From contig CAZNFK010000028.1 in assembly GCA_964572365.1 (NCBI GenBank), positions 1-24,017 on the forward strand: a DNA stretch of 24,017 nucleotides. Direction: 5' to 3'. This document shows positions 23,871-24,017 of this stretch, in pieces. The notes beneath the pieces were generated by a model. The model saw nothing but the letters and a program-made list of their open reading frames with translations. It had not been told where the DNA came from and did not search any database. The position numbers and the translations under genes were made by a program. Each line of letters opens with the position of its first letter. Within the stretch, counting starts at the first letter, position 1. The DNA comes from Salinimicrobium sp964572365. GTDB taxonomy: Bacteria; Bacteroidota; Bacteroidia; Flavobacteriales; Flavobacteriaceae.

Positions 23871-23975
23871 ATGAGAATAATCATGCTTTTGAAAAACCGG
23901 GAGACTCAAAAAGCTTATAAATCCTTTATTTATGGGGAGTTAGAGAACTGTGAAATAAATCCTAAAAGTAAGTAA
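23871..23975 (+). CDS. Possible 34-residue small protein, doubtful
   Basis: ATG to TAA gives a basic-then-acidic peptide beginning MRIIMLLKNRETQKAY. No family is recognised and no clear ribosome-binding site is seen. The preceding CCGAAAAT is AT-rich as usual here. It may be a chance frame. Confidence 0.2.
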   Translation: MRIIMLLKNRETQKAYKSFIYGELENCEINPKSK

Positions 23976-24003
23976 AGGCCTCTTTAAAATTCTGATTGAA
24001 ACC

Positions 24004-24015
24004 TGACGGCGGTCA
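24004..24015 (+). promoter_or_regulatory. Sixth Crp/Fnr-type box, at the window edge
   Basis: TGACGGCGGTCA (centre 24009.5) is preceded by ACC and followed by TA, matching the flanks of the ccoS box. By the spacing rule of the other promoters, the G of a -7 element is predicted at 24046, outside the window. The orientation is assumed plus, because no gene to the left would use it. Confidence 0.5.
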
Positions 24016-24017
24016 TA

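Larger units (their letters stand above)
23718..24017. other. 300-bp stretch without a convincing gene
   Basis: Contains a GGAC-N6-GTCC dyad (23752-23765), an inverted repeat (23805-23830), a third TCCTAAAA copy (23960-23967), a weak 34-codon frame (23871-23975) and a terminal Crp/Fnr-type box (24004-24015). Otherwise nothing is recognised. Confidence 0.8.

Noticed and set aside
1..24017. tRNA, rRNA, CRISPR arrays, insertion sequences, prophage
   Set aside because: No direct-repeat arrays, transposase-like proteins, cloverleaf sequences or rRNA segments were seen on either strand by reading; short degenerate ones cannot be excluded without a search.

Overview
The window looks like a chromosomal segment of a member of the Bacteroidota, most likely a marine Flavobacteriaceae. 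The evidence is a fused CcoN-CcoO oxidase subunit, a receiver/Crp fusion regulator, lipoproteins with short SxC/TAC lipoboxes, weak Shine-Dalgarno sequences, and promoters with the Bacteroidota -7 element TAnnTTTG. The theme is low-oxygen and nitrogen-oxide respiration: sensing, NO detoxification and reduction, nitrite reduction, and assembly of a cbb3 cytochrome oxidase.

Layout, left to right. (1) 1-1190: the tail of a sensor histidine kinase, overlapping by 4 bp a response regulator fused to a Crp/Fnr DNA-binding module. (2) 1286-3015: a tandem universal stress protein, a strong terminator, then the di-iron NO-damage repair protein Ric/ScdA. (3) 3016-7662: a strongly foldable leader, quinol-type nitric oxide reductase NorB, a terminator, a polytopic membrane protein with a HAHSH motif, a 73-residue membrane protein and a YceI-family secreted protein. 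(4) 7823-13502: the CcoI copper P-type ATPase, then a Ca2+-ATPase-like cation pump and a VOC-family protein. (5) On the minus strand, 13572-17469: a lipoprotein with two DUF7282-like domains, and an apparent operon nirK (with a C-terminal cytochrome c domain) - nirV-like - sco. (6) On the plus strand, 17653-23717: ccoS-ccoNO-ccoQ-ccoP-ccoG-ccoH-safE-like, tightly packed. (7) 23718-24017: about 300 bp with no convincing gene, ending in a regulatory box.

How the genes fit together. NirK reduces nitrite to NO, NorB reduces NO to N2O, Ric repairs iron centres damaged by NO, and the cbb3 oxidase handles trace oxygen. CcoI, Sco and the SafE-like protein fit copper supply and maturation. No nitrous oxide reductase is in view.

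The most interesting result is regulatory. Five promoters (usp, ric, ccoI, nirK, ccoS) each carry a dyad TGA-N6-TCA, always followed by T. In all five the dyad centre lies exactly 36.5 nt upstream of the G of an AnnTTTG -7 element, which corresponds to about -41.5, the classical class II Crp/Fnr activator position. A sixth box lies at the last bases of the window and predicts another regulated gene just outside. The receiver/Crp fusion at 135-1190 keeps the recognition-helix Glu and Arg expected to read such a core, and is the obvious candidate regulator, though this is inference. A second, weaker dyad class (GGAC-N6-GTCC) occurs upstream of ric and, degenerately, over the nirK -7 element.
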